Assembly (NCBI RefSeq): GCF_019012925.1
Contig: NZ_JAGIRL010000044.1
Coordinates: 4,373 to 68,372, forward strand
Source of the DNA: Fusobacterium sp.
GTDB lineage: Bacteria; Fusobacteriota; Fusobacteriia; Fusobacteriales; Fusobacteriaceae
Length of the DNA: 64,000 bases
Reading direction: 5' to 3'
Under the pieces are notes generated by a model, which worked only from the letters and a program-made list of their open reading frames with translations, was not told the DNA's origin and made no database searches. This document shows positions 1 through 8,399 of this stretch, piece by piece; the stretch's first letter is position 1; every line of letters begins with the position of its first letter. Position numbers and translations under genes: made by a program.

Positions 1-798
1 TGAACTTAATATAAAGGCTTTTGCATTTTCTAAATAATATCTTGTATTTTTTTTTCTTCCTAATAATTTTATTTCACTCTGCATATTTTTTTTTCTTATC
101 TCATACTCTAACTCTTTTCGTTGCGGTCCTTCTCCTATAATGTATAATTTTTCTTTTATGTTTTTTTGTTGTTTTGCTTTAAAAAAAGCTTCTATCAACA
201 TTTTAAAATTTTTCTGTTTATCTAATCTTCCGATTGATATTAAAAATTTTTTCTCTGTATACTCCTTTCTTGATTTTTTTTGTATTATTATTGGATTTTT
301 TATTATACATGTTTTTTTTATTCCTTTATTTTTGTACCAAGTGCTAACTTTTTTAGTCTGACAAATAAGCATATCTGATTTTTTATAAATAATATTCAAT
401 ATTAACTTCTCTAAAAAATTTCTTCTCACTGGATCATTTCTTTCTGATACAATCCACTTAAAACTTTTCTTTATGGAAAAAACTAAAAAATCTGCTTTAG
501 GTAAAAATGAAATAATAATATCTGGTGTAGTTTCTTTTATTGTTTTTTTTAATAATTTTCTTTGTCTTTTATAATTATAAATATAGTTATAAATTTTTTC
601 TAATTTACTTCTTTTTGCTGTTTTTATCCCAGCTTCAAATATAGCTATATTTCTATCAACTTCATATTTTTCAATAGATGAAGACTCCATAAGAAAAATA
701 CTAACTTGATTATTTTGGAAAAAACTATTTGCTAAAATCGTAGCTACTCTCTCTGCTCCACCATTTCCAAGAGTTGGTATAACAATTATTATTTTCAT
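1..798 (-). CDS. GT4-family glycosyltransferase (C-terminus cut by window edge)
   Basis: Reading leftwards from the ATG at 798 gives an open frame of 266 codons that runs off the window, so the C-terminus is missing. The N-terminus carries the GGAERV signature (residues 13-18) typical of GT4 (GT-B fold) glycosyltransferases. The start of the second Rossmann domain (FLISIGRLDKQKNF, about residue 185) and an IIGEGPQRKELE segment follow. Such enzymes move a sugar from a nucleotide donor onto a lipid-linked glycan at the cytoplasmic face. It is the last visible gene of a surface-polysaccharide cluster, 6 bp downstream of the GT2 gene. Donor and acceptor cannot be told. Confidence 0.85.
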   Translation of the reverse strand, partial: MKIIIVIPTLGNGGAERVATILANSFFQNNQVSIFLMESSSIEKYEVDRNIAIFEAGIKTAKRSKLEKIYNYIYNYKRQRKLLKKTIKETTPDIIISFLPKADFLVFSIKKSFKWIVSERNDPVRRNFLEKLILNIIYKKSDMLICQTKKVSTWYKNKGIKKTCIIKNPIIIQKKSRKEYTEKKFLISIGRLDKQKNFKMLIEAFFKAKQQKNIKEKLYIIGEGPQRKELEYEIRKKNMQSEIKLLGRKKNTRYYLENAKAFILSS

Positions 799-804
799 TT
801 AATA

Positions 805-1632
805 TTATCTCCTCGTGTTTCTTAAAAATCTTTTATAAATTAAATATTGTACTTTTATAGGTAGCAAATACATTACCATTTGTGCTAGTATAACTATTAA
901 ATAGTCCCCAAAAGTTGAATATCCCGTTTTCCAAAATTTTTTAATTGTCTCAATATATGACTTGGTATTTTCCCAACTTTTTCTTCTTTTTGCCAAATCT
1001 TCATTAGCTCTAAAATATAATAAAGATTCTCCTATATTTTCTGCTTTACATCCTGAAAATAACATCCTTCCAAACAAATCAACATCTTGATTCCTTTTTA
1101 AATCACTATAACCTTTATTTTCAAGAACTTTACTTTTTCTATACATTACAACAGGATGATTAAATGCTGACCTTCTTCTTCCAAATTTATAAATATCTTG
1201 AAACTCTATTGGAACTACTCTGGTAGATTCTATTTTATCTATTGATGTATAAAACTCATCAACCCATGCTCCTACTATTGATAATTCTGGTTTTATATTA
1301 AATCTCTCAATTTGCTTTCTACATCTATCTTTCTTAGATATATCATCTGTATCCATTCTTGCTACTAATTCATTTCTACAGTGTTCTAATCCAAAGTTAA
1401 GTGCTAATCCTAATCCTCTATTTTTTTCATATCCTACAATGTTAAATAATTTCGGATATTTTTTTGTATATTTATCTAAAATATCTTGTAACTCATCAGT
1501 TATTGGTCCATCTTTTACAATAACAATCTCATCCGGCATCAAGGTTTGCTCTACCATACTTTTAATTGCTAGATCTAAATATTCTGGCTTTTCTTTTATA
1601 TATAAAGACATCAATACACTATATTTTTCCAT
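805..1632 (-). CDS. GT2-family glycosyltransferase
   Basis: 275-residue GT-A enzyme. The N-terminal YSVLMSLYIKEKPEYL strand and the VKDGP turn (39-43) bind the nucleotide. DTDD (94-97) is the metal-binding DxD motif. The C-terminus is hydrophobic (DYLIVILAQMVMYLLP), suggesting membrane association. It resembles AmsE/WcaA-like enzymes of exopolysaccharide synthesis. A longer frame begins at 1680, but the ATG at 1632 has a good AGAGG site 7 bases upstream and avoids overlap with the preceding gene, so I use 1632. Same operon as its neighbours on both sides. Confidence 0.85.
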   Translation of the reverse strand: MEKYSVLMSLYIKEKPEYLDLAIKSMVEQTLMPDEIVIVKDGPITDELQDILDKYTKKYPKLFNIVGYEKNRGLGLALNFGLEHCRNELVARMDTDDISKKDRCRKQIERFNIKPELSIVGAWVDEFYTSIDKIESTRVVPIEFQDIYKFGRRRSAFNHPVVMYRKSKVLENKGYSDLKRNQDVDLFGRMLFSGCKAENIGESLLYFRANEDLAKRRKSWENTKSYIETIKKFWKTGYSTFGDYLIVILAQMVMYLLPIKVQYLIYKRFLRNTRR

Positions 1633-1642
1633 TTTTTTCCTC

Positions 1643-2338
1643 TTATAAAAGTTTTTTTGCTTCTTCTTGTTTTTTATCATATTCTTCTTGTGTTACTTTC
1701 TTATTTTGAAGTAGCCAATCTCCAAAATCCATATCAGATACTGTTCCTTCTCTAACTACATCTGAACGTTTTAAAACTTTTTCTATAGTTTTAAATATTA
1801 TCTTTACATCATTCATAAAGGTAATATCTTTTATATAAATTAAGTCATATTCAAATTTTTGTTCCCAAGTAATATTATTTCTTCCATTAATTTGAGCTAA
1901 ACCTGTTAATCCTGGACTAACATTGTGTCTTTTTCTTTGTTCTGTCGACATAAATACCATATCTCTCACAAGTTGTGGTCTAGGACCTACTATACTTAAA
2001 TCTCCACATAAAATATTTAATAATGAAGGTAACTCATCAAGAGAAGTACTTCTTAAAAACTTGCCATAAGAATTTAATCTTACATTATCAGGTAAAAGAT
2101 TTCCTTCTTTATCTTTAGCATTTGACATAGTTCTAAATTTGATAAGTTTAAATATTTTTTCTTGATTAGTCTTTAAATCTTTTTTCCCTGGTCTTGGCTG
2201 ACAAAAGAATGGATTCCCTTTCATAGCTATTAATCCTACTACTGATAAAATAATAAGTAATGGTGAAAATACTATTATTGCTATTAGTGAAAGTGTAAAA
2301 TCCATTACCCTTTTTAAACAGTTTTTATATATCTTCAT
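1643..2338 (-). CDS. Phosphoglycosyltransferase (PglC/WcaJ-type sugar transferase)
   Basis: 231 residues. One N-terminal hydrophobic segment (about 14-38) is followed by the compact cytosolic domain of monotopic phosphoglycosyltransferases: KLIKFRTM (64-71), the catalytic Asp-Glu dyad in SLDELPSL (101-102), and GPRP (118-121). This family moves a phospho-sugar from a UDP-sugar to undecaprenyl phosphate, the first membrane step of glycan assembly. At this size it is PglC-like and lacks the long membrane domain of WbaP. It lies just after an aminotransferase and a dehydratase, which suggests a bacillosamine-type UDP-sugar as donor (inference). Confidence 0.9.
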   Translation of the reverse strand: MKIYKNCLKRVMDFTLSLIAIIVFSPLLIILSVVGLIAMKGNPFFCQPRPGKKDLKTNQEKIFKLIKFRTMSNAKDKEGNLLPDNVRLNSYGKFLRSTSLDELPSLLNILCGDLSIVGPRPQLVRDMVFMSTEQRKRHNVSPGLTGLAQINGRNNITWEQKFEYDLIYIKDITFMNDVKIIFKTIEKVLKRSDVVREGTVSDMDFGDWLLQNKKVTQEEYDKKQEEAKKLL

Positions 2339-2346
2339 TCCTTCAC

Positions 2347-3615
2347 CTATTCAAAACAACTTCTAATTATCTCTATAATTATCTCTTGTTCTTCCTTTGT
2401 CATCTTATTATCACTTGGTAAGCATAGTCCTCTTTGGAATATATCCATTCCTACATCCAATGGTTTTCCATCTTTTCCTAAAGCTCCACCAGATATATAG
2501 GCATTAGTTTTTGCTCTACCATTTCCCTCTCTAGTTACAAATCCATTCATTCTATAGATTGGTTGCATATGCATTGGTTTCCAAATAGGACGTCCTTCTG
2601 CATTATATTTTGCCAATGTTTCCAATATTTCAGTTGGACAAGTTTTCCCTTCCTCTTTAATATAAGCTACTTCACTCTCTCCACGAACTTGTTTACACAT
2701 AGCTTCTTCATCTATCAACATACAACTCAACCAATAGTTTGGTACTGAATTTTCTTCATCAAAAGGATTCATCTTTACTGGTAATCCTTTAAATCCCTCT
2801 TTATACCTCTCATATATAGCTTTTTTCTGTGCTATATGCTCATCTAAGTATGGGAACTGTCCTCTTACTACTCCTGCAATAACATTACTCATTCTATAGT
2901 TATAACCAGTCTCTTCGTGTTGGTACCAAGGAGCATTTTCTCTTGCTTGCGTTGACCATTTTCTAACTTTTTCTGCTGCGTCTTTATCATTAGTAAGTAA
3001 CATTCCACCTGATGATCCTGTTATTATCTTATTTCCATTAAAGCTAATACAGTTATACTCTCCAAAATTTCCTGTCTCTTTTCCTTTATAACTTGCACCT
3101 AAAGATTCTGCTGCATCCTCTATTATTATTGCTCCATATTTATCACACACTTTTTTTATCTCATCTATCTTTCCAGGCACTCCATATAGGTGTGCTACAA
3201 CTACTACTTTTACCTCTGGATAAATTTCAAAAGCTTTCTCTAAAGCAACTGGATCCATATTCCAAGTCTCATACTCTGTATCTATATATATTGGTATTCC
3301 ACCTTCATATACCACAGGATTTACTGTTGCACAAAAAGTCATATCTGAACAGAATACCTTATCTCCAGGTTTTACTCCTGCTAATTTAACTGCCAAATGT
3401 AAAGCTGCTGTTCCTGCTGACAAGGCTACCGCATAATTACAACCTACCTTTTCAACAGCCATTCTCTCTACTTCGTTAATATTTTTTCCAACAGTGGACA
3501 TCCAGTTTGTTTCATAAGCTTCTGTTATATACTTAAGTTCCTCACCGTGCATAGTTGGAGAGCTAAGCCAGACTTTGTTTTCAAATGGTTTAAATCTACC
3601 TTCATCCTTAAACAT
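2347..3615 (-). CDS. DegT/DnrJ/EryC1-family sugar aminotransferase
   Basis: 422-residue PLP enzyme that aminates nucleotide-linked 4-keto sugars. Visible family marks are SAGTAALHLA (66-75) for cofactor phosphate binding, EDAAES (166-171), and SFNGNKIITG with the PLP lysine at 196. It is somewhat longer than PglE (about 385); the extra residues lie around 300-370. The start has a GGAGGAGAAGATAG leader. With the preceding 4,6-dehydratase it would make UDP-4-amino-sugar. The N-acetyltransferase (PglD-like) expected for full bacillosamine synthesis is not in the window. Confidence 0.88.
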   Translation of the reverse strand: MFKDEGRFKPFENKVWLSSPTMHGEELKYITEAYETNWMSTVGKNINEVERMAVEKVGCNYAVALSAGTAALHLAVKLAGVKPGDKVFCSDMTFCATVNPVVYEGGIPIYIDTEYETWNMDPVALEKAFEIYPEVKVVVVAHLYGVPGKIDEIKKVCDKYGAIIIEDAAESLGASYKGKETGNFGEYNCISFNGNKIITGSSGGMLLTNDKDAAEKVRKWSTQARENAPWYQHEETGYNYRMSNVIAGVVRGQFPYLDEHIAQKKAIYERYKEGFKGLPVKMNPFDEENSVPNYWLSCMLIDEEAMCKQVRGESEVAYIKEEGKTCPTEILETLAKYNAEGRPIWKPMHMQPIYRMNGFVTREGNGRAKTNAYISGGALGKDGKPLDVGMDIFQRGLCLPSDNKMTKEEQEIIIEIIRSCFE

Positions 3616-3637
3616 CTATCTTCTCCTCCTGAATATT

Positions 3638-5785
3638 TTAATTTTTGTAATTAACTTCCTTATACGACACTACCAACTCTTTCATTACCTCTTTTATATG
3701 CTCTATGCTTGGGTTATGAGTACACTCTTCTAATTTTTCAAAGAATTCTGTAATATCCACACTATTTCCATCCTCTATCTTAGTTATAAATATCTTCTTA
3801 TTCTCTGTTTTAATTGCAGAGTTTACATCATATAGTAGCTCTTCATATAGTTTCTCCCCTGGTCTAAGTCCAATTATATCTATTCCTACATCAGCATTAG
3901 ATAATTTTATCATTGTCTTAGCTAGGTCATATATTTTTATAGGTTTTCCCATATCTAGTATAAATATTTCTCCACCATTACCTATAGCACCAGCTTCAAT
4001 TACAAGTTGTGCTGCTTCAGGTATAGTCATAAAATATCTTGTTATATCTTTATGAGTAAGTGTTAGATTCTTTCCTTCCTCTAGTAATTTCTTAAATATT
4101 GGAATTACTGAACCATTACTTCCCAACACATTTCCAAATCTTACTGCCATAAACTTAGTATTCTTAGCAATAGCATTCATATGTTCTATTACAAGTTCAC
4201 AAGCTCTTTTACTTGCTCCCATTAGGTTAGTAGGATTTACAGCCTTATCTGTAGAGATAAGTACCATTCTTTCTACTCCATACTTATCTGCACACTCTGC
4301 CACTTTCTTAGTTCCAAATATATTATTCTTTATAGCTTCCTCTGGGTTATGTTCCATAAGAGGTACATGTTTATGAGCAGCTGCATGGAATACCACGTTT
4401 GGTCTATACTTATCAAATAGGAATTCTAGCTTCTCTTTCTCTCTAATATTACATATCTCTGATACAAAATCTAAGTTAGGATATTTTCTCTTTAGCTCCA
4501 ACTCTAAGAAATACAGATCATTTTCATTAACATCTATAGCTACAAGTTGCTTAGGATTAAATTTTGCTATCTGTCTTGCTAGTTCTGATCCTATACTTCC
4601 AGCTCCACCAGTTACAAATATTCCTCTACCTTCAATCAGTCCTCTAATGCTTCCATCATTAATTACTATCTCATCTCTTCCCAATAGATCCTCTATCCTT
4701 ATATTTCTAAGTTGAGTAGCAAGAGATTTACTATCTAATATTTCAGATATACTTGGTACTGTTTTAATATTTACATCTCCAATCTCTTGTACCTTCTCTA
4801 CTATCTCTCTTATCTCCTTACTCTGTACTGAAGGCAGAGCTAGTAAAAGTTCTTCTATTCTTTCATTCTTTATTATTAACTCTAGAGAGTCTTTATTTCC
4901 CAATACTCTAATGTTATATATCTCTGTTCCAATCTTTTTACTATCATCATCAATAAATCCAATTATCTCATATGGAAACTTAGGATTTGTCATAAACTCT
5001 CTAGCTAGTACTACTCCAGCTTCTCCAGCACCATATATCAAAGTTCTCTTAGTATCTCCTATCATCTTATGATGGTTTCTATAGTATCTCTTCAAACGGA
5101 AGAAATATCTTCCTAATAGTTGGAAAGACACAGATAGAATAAGAGTTATTATCAATGTTGAAACTGGATAAGAATGATCCTTATTTATATACATAAAAAT
5201 AGTGAAAACAGCTCCAGTTATCCCATTTAATACCAAAAGATTTAAAACATCTAAGATATTGGTATAGCTCCAGCTTTTCTCACTCATTCTCTTATATATA
5301 TATCCAATCAAAAATACTCCAAGGTAAGTAATAATATACTCTTTTTTTATTCTCTCATACCATTCAAAGTCATACTTCAACATAAATGACAAAACCATTC
5401 CTAAGACTATACTTCCACTATCTATTAAAAACTTAACACTGTTTCTCTTATTTATAATTTGAGGAGTATATCTCTCATCTTTTCTAAATGATACTTTCTT
5501 AAATACTCTATATATCAACATCTGAAAAATCGAAAATACTAAAAAAATTGTAAATATCTCTATATTCTTGTAGAAGAATAGAAATATTACAAATATTAAT
5601 GTATTTACAAAAACAGAGTGATATTTTGGCTTTCTTGTAAACTGTAAATTATCAGTTAAGTAATAGAATAGCAATAGAATAAAGAATAGACCATATGCTG
5701 CTGTATTCATACTGAAATCACTAAATGAAAATATAGTTTGATAGAGTACAAACAACAAAACTGAATAAATTATCTGTAGTTTCAT
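3638..5785 (-). CDS. Membrane-bound NDP-sugar 4,6-dehydratase (PglF/CapD/WbpM family)
   Basis: 715 residues from the ATG at 5785, chosen for its AAAGGGG site; the frame is open to 5926. About 235 N-terminal residues hold several membrane segments. Next comes a nucleotide-binding module (YGAGEAG, 251-257), then the catalytic SDR domain with GGAGSIGS (393-400). The active site reads STDKAVNPTNLMGASKR (511-527): Met replaces the usual SDR tyrosine, as known for PglF/FlaA1-type dehydratases. Likely product: UDP-4-keto-6-deoxy-GlcNAc. First gene of the glycan cluster. Confidence 0.9.
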   Translation of the reverse strand: MKLQIIYSVLLFVLYQTIFSFSDFSMNTAAYGLFFILLLFYYLTDNLQFTRKPKYHSVFVNTLIFVIFLFFYKNIEIFTIFLVFSIFQMLIYRVFKKVSFRKDERYTPQIINKRNSVKFLIDSGSIVLGMVLSFMLKYDFEWYERIKKEYIITYLGVFLIGYIYKRMSEKSWSYTNILDVLNLLVLNGITGAVFTIFMYINKDHSYPVSTLIITLILSVSFQLLGRYFFRLKRYYRNHHKMIGDTKRTLIYGAGEAGVVLAREFMTNPKFPYEIIGFIDDDSKKIGTEIYNIRVLGNKDSLELIIKNERIEELLLALPSVQSKEIREIVEKVQEIGDVNIKTVPSISEILDSKSLATQLRNIRIEDLLGRDEIVINDGSIRGLIEGRGIFVTGGAGSIGSELARQIAKFNPKQLVAIDVNENDLYFLELELKRKYPNLDFVSEICNIREKEKLEFLFDKYRPNVVFHAAAHKHVPLMEHNPEEAIKNNIFGTKKVAECADKYGVERMVLISTDKAVNPTNLMGASKRACELVIEHMNAIAKNTKFMAVRFGNVLGSNGSVIPIFKKLLEEGKNLTLTHKDITRYFMTIPEAAQLVIEAGAIGNGGEIFILDMGKPIKIYDLAKTMIKLSNADVGIDIIGLRPGEKLYEELLYDVNSAIKTENKKIFITKIEDGNSVDITEFFEKLEECTHNPSIEHIKEVMKELVVSYKEVNYKN

Positions 5786-5933
5786 ATATAACCCCTTTAA
5801 AATTTTTACTACTTTTCTTAATAATGAAATTAAAATGACAAAATATACCAATATACTGTATTTTTTGTCACTCCATCCATTATATTTTATTATATAATAC
5901 TCTCTTTCGACCTTAAAGTCAAACATTATTATT

Positions 5934-5953
5934 TTTATTAGTGTTCATATACA
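5934..5953 (-). repeat. Dispersed iteron-like repeat, copy A
   Basis: On the minus strand this reads TGTATATGAACACTAATAAA, matching the iteron family at 60338-60841. It lies between the dehydratase start and the terminator of the patatin gene, immediately beyond that hairpin. Confidence 0.6.
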
Positions 5954-5954
5954 T

Positions 5955-5986
5955 AAAAAGCTAATTAGATCAACTCCAATTAGCTT
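5955..5986 (-). terminator. Rho-independent terminator of the patatin gene
   Basis: Nine-base inverted repeat AAGCTAATT/AATTAGCTT (5958-5966, 5978-5986). On the minus strand it is followed by TTTTTA, directly after the patatin stop codon. Confidence 0.75.
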
Positions 5987-5992
5987 ACTTTT

Positions 5993-7039
5993 CTATACTC
6001 TCATAGCACTTTCATAACCATGTTGTAACAATCTATCAAACTCCTCTTCACTTGGTTTTCTCAAATTAGTTGGATAGTTTTCTGCCCACTTACACTCTCT
6101 TTCACTCAAGTTATTTCTACTCTTTCTATCACAGCTTCTTCCTATTCTTATATATACACCTGCCCCCTCTTTCTCTATATACTCTCTATAGAATTTAGAG
6201 TTGAGATTATCCACCTGCTCCATTGAGATATCCAGTAATCTTTTAATAGCCTTTGTTCTTGTAAATATACTCTTTCCATAGTTTACAAATCCTCTATTCC
6301 CTGCACCTGCATCACTTACTATATAATAATTCAACTCTCTTTTCTCCCTCAATATATTTTCAAATATCGGTTCCAATCCCAGATTGTCATAGATACCTCC
6401 ATCCCACAGATGTAGTTTTCCTCTACTTGGCTCTACTCTCTTCTCTCCATATCTATCATACCACTCATATCTCTCTCTTTTCAGTTCGTACATTCCTATC
6501 AAGATTGGAAATCCTGATGAAGCTGAAACGGCATCAGCTATATTTACATCATCACCGTAGAAATATCCCAACTGATCATCACCACACCTCTCTTGAGAAA
6601 AGAAAAATCTCTTTCCACTCTCATAGGTCACTGCATTTATATCCCACACAGGAGATTGAGCTAACTCTCCTAACTTACCATCTATTCTCCAGAAGAGCTT
6701 CATTGTCTTAGCAAGTTTTTTAGATTTGCTATCAAATATATGTAGAATATCTATGACACTTCTCAATATCAACCTTCTCTCTATATCCTCTTTTATCAAT
6801 ATCTTCCTTATACTTGGTAGCACTCTCACAAGGTACTCCTCACTTGTTGGCCATCTCATATTATTGTTCGTATACATAAAAGCTACAGATATACTCCCAC
6901 CTGAAACTGTTGAGATATACTCTATCTTCTCCAATAGTTTTTTCTCTGCTAGATACTTTATCACTCCCAAATGAAATATTATAGCCCTCATTCCACCACC
7001 TGATAGTGCCAAGCCTATCCTAAGTCCACTCCTTCTCAT
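5993..7039 (-). CDS. Patatin-like phospholipase
   Basis: 348 residues. The patatin oxyanion loop SGGGMR (13-18) is near the N-terminus. The nucleophile Ser46 sits in TVSGG, so the first Gly of the usual GxSxG elbow is Thr. The catalytic-dyad aspartate is in DGG (213-215). The family hydrolyses acyl esters of membrane lipids. No signal peptide is visible, so it is probably cytosolic or membrane-associated. A GGGGTGGTAAG site precedes the ATG. It lies between the glycan cluster and a small coiled-coil gene, separated from the latter by a terminator. Substrate unknown. Confidence 0.85.
   Translation of the reverse strand: MRRSGLRIGLALSGGGMRAIIFHLGVIKYLAEKKLLEKIEYISTVSGGSISVAFMYTNNNMRWPTSEEYLVRVLPSIRKILIKEDIERRLILRSVIDILHIFDSKSKKLAKTMKLFWRIDGKLGELAQSPVWDINAVTYESGKRFFFSQERCGDDQLGYFYGDDVNIADAVSASSGFPILIGMYELKRERYEWYDRYGEKRVEPSRGKLHLWDGGIYDNLGLEPIFENILREKRELNYYIVSDAGAGNRGFVNYGKSIFTRTKAIKRLLDISMEQVDNLNSKFYREYIEKEGAGVYIRIGRSCDRKSRNNLSERECKWAENYPTNLRKPSEEEFDRLLQHGYESAMRV
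6857..6876 (-). repeat. Dispersed iteron-like repeat, copy B, inside a gene
   Basis: On the minus strand this reads TGTATACGAACAATAATATG, close to the last iteron at 60822. It lies inside the patatin gene and encodes MYTNNNM, so the match could be partly coding chance. Confidence 0.45.
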
Positions 7040-7057
7040 CTTACCACCCCTTTTGAG

Positions 7058-7087
7058 AAAAAAGGATAGGATTAACTCCTACCCTTT
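7058..7087 (-). terminator. Terminator after the coiled-coil protein gene
   Basis: AAAAGGATAGGA and TCCTACCCTTTT form a stem with one mismatch. On the minus strand it is followed by a run of T. It lies between 7098 and the patatin start at 7039. Confidence 0.6.
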
Positions 7088-7097
7088 TCTTTTGATT

Positions 7098-7394
7098 CTA
7101 TTGTGCTGGATTTTTCTCTAAATAGTACTCATAGGCTACTATCAGATCTTTATACTTAGCAATTGTTGCAAGTGAAGCATTCTTAGATTTCATTTTTTTC
7201 TCTACATCTGCTTTCCACTCATCATAGCTTGTAAAGTTTGTTCCCTCTGGTAGTGGTTTTGACTCTGCTACTAAATCTCCAATCTCTTTTAATGCTGCTG
7301 TATAGTTTTGTAGATCATTCTCAATTGCTGCCTCTCTCTTTACACTGTTTCTCATTTTCTCAACTTCTTTTTGAACTGTTACTTGTACTGACAT
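7098..7394 (-). CDS. Small predicted coiled-coil protein, function unknown
   Basis: 98 residues from the ATG at 7394, which has a strong GGAGGTAACATT leader. The protein is mostly charged and helical (EVEKMRNSVKREAAIENDLQ), lacks cysteines and signal peptide, and ends KNPAQ. I recognise no family. It has its own terminator and lies between the patatin gene and a toxin-antitoxin pair. The AT-rich upstream frame to 7493 has no ribosome site and is not included. Confidence 0.6.
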   Translation of the reverse strand: MSVQVTVQKEVEKMRNSVKREAAIENDLQNYTAALKEIGDLVAESKPLPEGTNFTSYDEWKADVEKKMKSKNASLATIAKYKDLIVAYEYYLEKNPAQ

Positions 7395-7523
7395 AATGTT
7401 ACCTCCATCTAATTTTTTTATTCCTTGGTGGCCCCCTTTGGATATATATATGATACTATTTTTTAGTATTATTAGACAGAGCATTAATATCAACTACTAT
7501 TAACTATTGGAAAAACTTTATAA

Positions 7524-7805
7524 TCAGAAATTATTATATATTTGTCCTCTTGAGCCAACTGCTATAACACTAACTACTTTTATTTCTCCATTAACTAGCT
7601 TATAAATAACTCTATAATCATTTATTCTCATTCTGTAAAGATCTTTATAAGACTTCATAGCTTTTATATCAATATTTTGATTGCTAAAATGATAATAATT
7701 TTTAATATTTTCAATAAATTTTTCATAAACTTTTCTATGTTTAGAAAAAAATTTATCTGCAACTTTAGTCACTTCCAAAGAAATATTCTCTGTAATCTTT
7801 ATCAT
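7524..7805 (-). CDS. RelE/ParE-superfamily toxin
   Basis: 93 residues. The C-terminal RMRINDYRVIYKLVNGEIKV and VGSRGQIY segments are the typical RelE core: an Arg/Tyr-rich sheet and a terminal helix or strand. Family members are ribosome-dependent mRNA endonucleases or related inhibitors. The start overlaps the stop of the upstream ribbon-helix-helix gene by 4 bp, the usual antitoxin-toxin coupling. Whether this copy is active is not known. Confidence 0.82.
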   Translation of the reverse strand: MIKITENISLEVTKVADKFFSKHRKVYEKFIENIKNYYHFSNQNIDIKAMKSYKDLYRMRINDYRVIYKLVNGEIKVVSVIAVGSRGQIYNNF

Positions 7806-8065
7806 AATTTAATAGTTTCCTTTTTAACAATTTTTAAATCATCATCATTAAGCTCATTTAGAAGTTCTACTAACTCTCTTTCCTCTTCTTCATCACAATA
7901 AGGAACACTAGACATTCTAACCATAAAATCAGATTTTTTTATATCAAGCTCTTTTTTTATAGCATTTCTAATAAACTCAGAACAAGATATATTAAATATT
8001 TCAGCTACTTTTTTAATATCTAAATATAAATCCTCTTCCAATTTCAAACTCATTGTTTTAGACAT
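7802..8065 (-). CDS. Ribbon-helix-helix antitoxin
   Basis: 87 residues. TMSLKLEEDLYLDIKKVAEIFNISCSEFIRNAIKKEL has the pattern of a CopG/RHH DNA-binding domain (short strand, two helices). The acidic C-terminus (CDEEEERELVELLNELNDDD) would cover the toxin. A GTG at 8074 is possible, but GGGTG lies 6 bases before the ATG at 8065, so that start is preferred. First gene of the toxin-antitoxin operon, with a palindromic candidate operator upstream (8133-8154). Confidence 0.8.
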   Translation of the reverse strand: MSKTMSLKLEEDLYLDIKKVAEIFNISCSEFIRNAIKKELDIKKSDFMVRMSSVPYCDEEEERELVELLNELNDDDLKIVKKETIKL

Positions 8066-8124
8066 ATTTCTCACCCTCTTTAATTTCTAGCAGTATTACC
8101 GTATTATTGTATTACTATATTTTG

Positions 8125-8162
8125 ATTATATCATAGTTTTTTATAAAAAACTATAGTATAAT
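8125..8162. promoter_or_regulatory. Symmetrical divergent promoter with perfect 22-bp palindrome
   Basis: Positions 8133-8154 form a perfect palindrome (ATAGTTTTTTA and its complement). On each strand TAGTTT can serve as -35, followed after 17 bp by TATAAT (minus: 8148-8153 and 8125-8130; plus: 8134-8139 and 8157-8162). The arrangement would drive the toxin-antitoxin operon leftwards and the small gene at 8207 rightwards from one operator, probably bound by the ribbon-helix-helix antitoxin (inference). Confidence 0.6.
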
Positions 8163-8206
8163 TAAAATATTATATTGACTTTAGATAATTTTTAAGAAGG
8201 TGAATT

Positions 8207-8359
8207 ATGAAAAAATTAAAAGCATATAAAAAAAGTAAAGATAGTATTAATGTTAACAAGAAAAAAATACCTTTTGAAATTGATTCTGACCCATTTTATT
8301 CCAAAAAAAATTTAGAAAGATTAAAAAAATCTATTGAAAAATTAGAAAAAACTATATGA
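8207..8359 (+). CDS. Small orphan antitoxin-like protein
   Basis: 50-residue frame with an AGAAGGTG site before the ATG. The C-terminal half, DPFYSKKNLERLKKSIEKLE, is strongly like the toxin-binding tail of YefM/RelB/Phd antitoxins. The N-terminal part is short and basic (KKLKAYKKSKDS) and too small for a normal DNA-binding domain. No toxin gene follows: the next feature is a terminator. It may be a remnant, or a solitary antitoxin that protects against toxins encoded elsewhere. Confidence 0.6.
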   Translation: MKKLKAYKKSKDSINVNKKKIPFEIDSDPFYSKKNLERLKKSIEKLEKTI

Positions 8360-8393
8360 AAAGAAAGAGAGATACTACACATCTCTCTTTCCA
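8360..8393. terminator. Bidirectional hairpin between convergent genes
   Basis: GAAAGAGAGAT (8363-8373) pairs with ATCTCTCTTTC (8381-8391). It lies between the small plus-strand gene ending at 8359 and the minus-strand ACT gene ending at 8400. The T-runs are modest. Confidence 0.6.
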
Positions 8394-8399
8394 ATTTAT

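Noticed and set aside
3093..3389. Open frame opposite the aminotransferase gene
   Set aside because: No ribosome site, hydrophobic low-complexity product, and lies fully against a well-supported gene.
5185..5202. Partial match to the iteron in the dehydratase gene (about 14 of 18 bases)
   Set aside because: Differs at core positions (the CA-TAA part) and lies in coding sequence; AT-rich chance likely.
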